The position numbers and the translations under genes are program-made. Under the pieces are notes generated by a model. It saw nothing but the letters and a program-made list of their open reading frames with translations, was not told the origin of the DNA and made no database searches. This document shows, piece by piece, positions 60,455-64,000 of a stretch of DNA of 64,000 bases; positions within the stretch are counted from its first letter, which is position 1; every line of letters begins with the position of its first letter. The stretch comes from Branchiostoma lanceolatum (taxonomy: Eukaryota; Chordata; Leptocardii; Amphioxiformes; Branchiostomatidae), in contig NC_089723.1 of NCBI RefSeq assembly GCF_035083965.1, forward strand, positions 21,927,193 through 21,991,192, given 5' to 3'.

Positions 60455-61374
60455 CCCTATCTAGACCGGGGGGGGGGGCTAAAAGTGCCCGCGCCAACTT
60501 TGACATCGTATAACTGCCAAACGACGTATGGTAGGACAACCAAACTTGGTGACTTTTCCTAAAAGTTAGTTGGCAACAATATTATGATAAAAGTATAAGT
60601 TTATCATTTATCGTGTTGCCATGGCAACGGGTTTCTGAAGAGGCATTTAATGCAAATTTCACTACTTTCGATTTAAACATAGTTGTTTCCAATGTTTTCT
60701 TGCTCAACCACACTAGTTTCCTACGTGTATAACATTATATGTATTTCAATGTAACTCTCATGATTAAATATCAATAAATTATGCTAATTTGATGACGTCA
60801 TCGCTCAAAATCCAAGATGGCGGACAAAATCATTATTTTCGGTATAAACAGGCTTTTTCGCCTTTTAATTCGTCACAACCTGGAATTTTCTTAACCAGAA
60901 ACATTCAGATTAATGTTTTTTGTCTATTTTGACTGTTATTTGGGGTCATAAATGGGAAAAAGTATTTTAAAAAATTCCAAAATGGCCGATCCAAGATGGC
61001 GGATCCCAGGGGGTCGCTAACAACACATGACGTCATCGTTCGACGTTATTTTGACGTTAACTTCGTCACCACTGACGTCAAATGTCTTGGCATACCTTTA
61101 AATCAATAATGCGCACTATTTTGTCTAATGCGCTTAGATATTATGGGAATTCCGTATTTAGCCAATAAAATGACATCAATGACGTCATAATTACGTCATA
61201 TTACGTCATAACGTCACCAAAATTACAGGAATTATAAAACTTGACGTGAACATCACTCCCTGCAAATTTGGTGATGATAGGGCATACCGTTCAGAAGTTA
61301 TGATGGGGGGGGGTTGAAAGAGCCCCCCCCCCCCCCGGTCCAGGAAGTCTCAAAAAAGCCCGGTCTAGAAAGGG
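60455..61374. mobile_element. piggyBac-like MITE, 920 bp, complete ends
   Basis: Flanked by TTAA at 60451-60454 and 61375-61378. The ends CCCTATCTAGACCGG and CCGGTCTAGAAAGGG are inverted repeats, followed inward by G- or C-tracts. TTAA duplications and ends starting CCC are piggyBac hallmarks. There is no transposase ORF. The interior contains one X-box palindrome (60615-60628) and four TGACGTCA octamers. Confidence 0.8.
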
Positions 61375-61850
61375 TTAAGTGGTCTCTATTGAAGCGCCGT
61401 AAGGTGGATGTAGAAACTTGTGTTATAACGTCAACAAGGTTATGTTTTTTTTTGTTTTTTTTTGTAGCCTGTGTACATGTGTGTGTAAACAGCATGACTC
61501 AAGTAGGTCTGGATGGATTGTTTAATATTTGGCATGTAGGTGATGAGACCAAGAAACTACTAAAGATAGGGGGGCCCTAGTGACGTATTAAGATACTGCT
61601 GCGGAACTGTCGGCTTTGATATCTGGTGTTCTGGATATGCCCTTGTCGTGATTTTTGAGTGGTAGATAGCTCTTTGAGCCAAGAGGAATTGGTGTAGATT
61701 TAGAGCACACACCCCCCCCGGCTTTTTTTAAAACTGAAAAATTTGAAAGAGAATAGAATTAATCAAGAAGTGGTTGACGGATCGTCATGTTTTTTTCGTA
61801 TGCAGATCGTGATTATTAATATGATCAAATTATTATTATGCAAACCAATT

Positions 61851-63320
61851 AGAACTAGAGTTCCACGAACACATTATCTTCGCCAAATAATCAAGGCTTA
61901 TTGTGGAGAGTGATTAATATTTACATGCTTATCAACCCCTGCAAACTTGATCATACACCATACCGTTTGAAAGTTATGATGAGGGGGGGGGGGGGGGGGT
62001 GAGTCCAGTCTAGATAGGAATAAAACTCATTTGGTGGTACAGGACTAGTATATGTGTATAGTGTGCTGATATATGTTATAACTGGTCATCAAAAAAATTT
62101 AAAGTTATAATTAGATGGTACAGTCAATAAATATGAATAGAATAAATCTTTATTCCATATCGTACACATTTTTGCAAGACATAGTACATGTTACTTTTCC
62201 ATACGGTGCAAGGTAATACCTAGCAGTGTACTCTCTGAGCAGAGGAGTTGGTCCGGCTGGTTATTCACATGTTTTTAGGTGTTTTGTAAGGCTTTCTATT
62301 TTGTTCCCTTTCCGTTATGTCTCCAACCGTGTGTTTGACAAAAATGCAGAAACTGAACACTTTAAAAAAAACCGGACCCACACATCTGTTTGAATTGTAG
62401 TGAGACTGCCCCATTTGTTTATTTATGTACACCATCTGTTTATTTACACTTCTAGGCAAGGCCTTCTGCTGGCCTGTTTCGGGAATACTGTCACACGCCC
62501 CGTTATGGGATGTAAAGGATTTACAATTATCCTTACTAATCTTGCAGATTAGCTCCTGTTTTCTATAATTAGACATCGATTGTGTAAAGCACCATCTAAG
62601 CTCTCTACATACAAAACTTCACGACAATCTCCTCACCCCTTCTCAAGTAATACGTGTCCGAATGTCAAAACAAAAACACCCACTGCAGTTCTAAACAAGC
62701 CGCTAGGGGGCCCAAACTTACAGAACTTACTTCTTGTGGCATGAACTATCTACCACACAAATATCATGACCATAGCACTTTCAGAAAATATGCCACTAAA
62801 TTTTGAAGCTCCGCTGCAGTACCTTAGGTACTTGCTAGAAGGCCCATTATCGAACTTGACCTTCCTTTCCGTAAACCCTACCCATCCACTAAATATCATA
62901 CAGATCCATCAACAGCTTCTTGAGTTATGTTGTCCACAAGAAAATACACATCCACACAAAGCCCACTGCAGTACCGACGGAAAATGCCAGGAGGACCATT
63001 TTTGAACTTGATCTCTGTTACCACAACATCTACACACCTGCAAAATATCATAAAGATCCATCAAAGTTTCCGTCACTTTTTTCGCCTACATACAAACGCA
63101 CAAAAATTAAAATGCTGCTGAAGTACTGTTGAAAAACGCAAGGTAAACCATTTTTGAACTTGACCTTCCTTTGCACAACCAATACACACCTAGCAAAAAT
63201 CATAAAGATTCATCAAAGGTTTCTTGAGTTATGCTCTTGACATACATACAGACCCACCAAACAGCTGGCTCAACCGAAAACATAATCTACCCCGAGTACT
63301 ATGGTACTCGGCAAAGATTA
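61851..63320. mobile_element. Composite 1.47-kb insertion in a GH10 intron, copy 2 only
   Basis: Copy 1 joins directly from AAACCAATT to the sequence before the exon acceptor, whereas copy 2 has about 1.47 kb extra. It includes a decayed piggyBac-MITE end near 61900-62025 (a G-tract then GTCTAGATAGG) and a run of imperfect repeats at about 62790-63250. No gene was recognised. The exact ends are not certain. Confidence 0.5.
62790..63250. repeat. Three imperfect tandem repeats of about 150-170 bp
   Basis: Each unit contains CATAAAGATCCATCAA-like, TTTGAACTTGACCTTCC-like and TTGAGTTATG-like words in the same order. The units have diverged clearly. Confidence 0.6.
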
Positions 63321-63422
63321 TTAATGAGAAAGTTTGTTTTGTATATTTGCTTGGCAGGTAGCTCAGACCCGATCCCACTTTGCCTTTGGGTCGGTCGTCC
63401 ACGCCAAGCAGATGCCAAGCAA

Positions 63423-64000
63423 GGTCAGAGGTCACCCCGGGCGGGCGGTCGGGCTTCCCTGGAGCTCCACTTCTTTAGGCTTTTTTTTAGTTCTTTTTCA
63501 ACCATCCATATTTCATTTCACAGTTATCCACTTTAACACATACCCACATATACAGTAGTAACTTTTTAAGGCCCCTGGTCGCCCTTGGGTTGTGTATTTT
63601 TACCCCTTTTTAGCTTAGTCCACTAGTACCGTGCCCCCCTCCCCACACTTGGATCGTGTCTGACGCTGTTTACCATCTCTACCGATGAGACCGTTCCTAT
63701 TTTACATTCTTTATAGTATATTTTCTCATTGTACTCATTTATATTTACCATGTAATTCCCCCCCGGCAGCGTGGCGCTCCTCCTCCCGAGTAGGAGAGAA
63801 ACACTGCAGGTCGAGTAGCATGCATGCCTCATGTGTACCATTAATTCTGGGCGCCATTTTGCTAACCATTCACCTCTTTGTCTTACTTGTTAGTCTGGAA
63901 CACCATCCCTCCCCCTTCACTCCAAGGCATGAAGGAATCCCTCACTGCCCTAACCAAATCTTTAACAGTCCATTTCCATTAACTACCTTGCTGGACATCA
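63423..64000. other. Unassigned sequence after the GH10 breakpoint
   Basis: Begins GGTCAGAGGTCACCCCGGGC directly after the interrupted GH10 exon. It is C/T-rich on the plus strand, without a match elsewhere in the window and without a convincing ORF. The 5' region of a retroposon, or the far side of a rearrangement, are both possible. Confidence 0.4.

Larger units (their letters stand above)
55730..63422 (+). pseudogene. GH10 gene, copy 2, broken in its third visible exon
   Basis: Exons 55730-55969 (binding-module end and RIEQIRKRDVKLR linker, nearly identical to copy 1), 58991-59027, and a third exon from 63358 match the copy 1 gene. The third exon follows copy 1 through HFAFGSVVHAKQMPS and then diverges abruptly at 63423, where unrelated sequence follows to the window end. 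Either an element of more than 578 bp has inserted there, or it is a rearrangement or assembly junction. The two introns are also enlarged by a LINE and a MITE and by a 1.47-kb insert. The catalytic exons are not in the window. If no copy of the rest lies further right, this gene makes no enzyme. Confidence 0.7.

Overview
The window reads as nuclear DNA of an invertebrate chordate, most probably a lancelet (Branchiostoma). The reasons are intron-rich genes, cytoplasmic intermediate filament (IF) genes with the vertebrate-style short coil 1B and the vertebrate exon sizes (61, 96, 126 and 221 bp), an animal GH10 (xylanase-family) gene, and a dense mix of RTE and CR1/L2-like LINEs, CACTA, TTAA-target elements and MITEs. 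The species is an inference.

The window is essentially two copies of one locus. Copy 1 spans about 1-29600 and copy 2 starts at about 35787, where it aligns with position 1, and runs off the right edge. The order is the same in both: IF-A (minus), IF-B (minus), IF-C (plus, head-to-head with IF-B), then a GH10 gene (plus). A long GH10 intron holds a decamer minisatellite and several transposons. Between the copies (about 29600-35700) lies unshared sequence with exons of a small unrecognised plus-strand gene and two minisatellites. The copies are a patchwork: some stretches are almost identical (IF-A; 9000-10500; 14400-16500), others (3600-8900; 11540-13840) differ clearly. Several transposons occur in only one copy, and the other copy often keeps an exact empty site. 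This can be a real tandem duplication with gene conversion, or two diverged haplotypes placed end to end by an assembler; sequence alone cannot decide.

The genes show reciprocal damage. Copy 1 has IF-A without its start ATG and IF-C with a 66-bp deletion at the end of the rod, but a GH10 gene readable over nine exons. Copy 2 has intact IF-A and IF-C, but its GH10 gene breaks inside its third visible exon. IF-B in both copies has an extra heptad in coil 2 and no visible exon for the helix-termination motif. The IF proteins would assemble as coiled-coil dimers into cytoplasmic filaments; the GH10 protein belongs to a polysaccharide-hydrolase family but has several altered active-site positions.

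The most notable non-genic structures are a 3,555-bp TTAA-flanked foldback element with six RFX X-box-like palindromes; 0.76-kb and 1.05-kb arrays of a 10-bp unit whose core matches the forkhead motif TGTAAAC; a 3,500-bp CACTA-type transposon nested in an RTE-like LINE and carrying its own spliced ORF; and a piggyBac-like MITE with an X-box and four CRE octamers. No retroviral, LTR, Polinton or CRISPR structure was seen.
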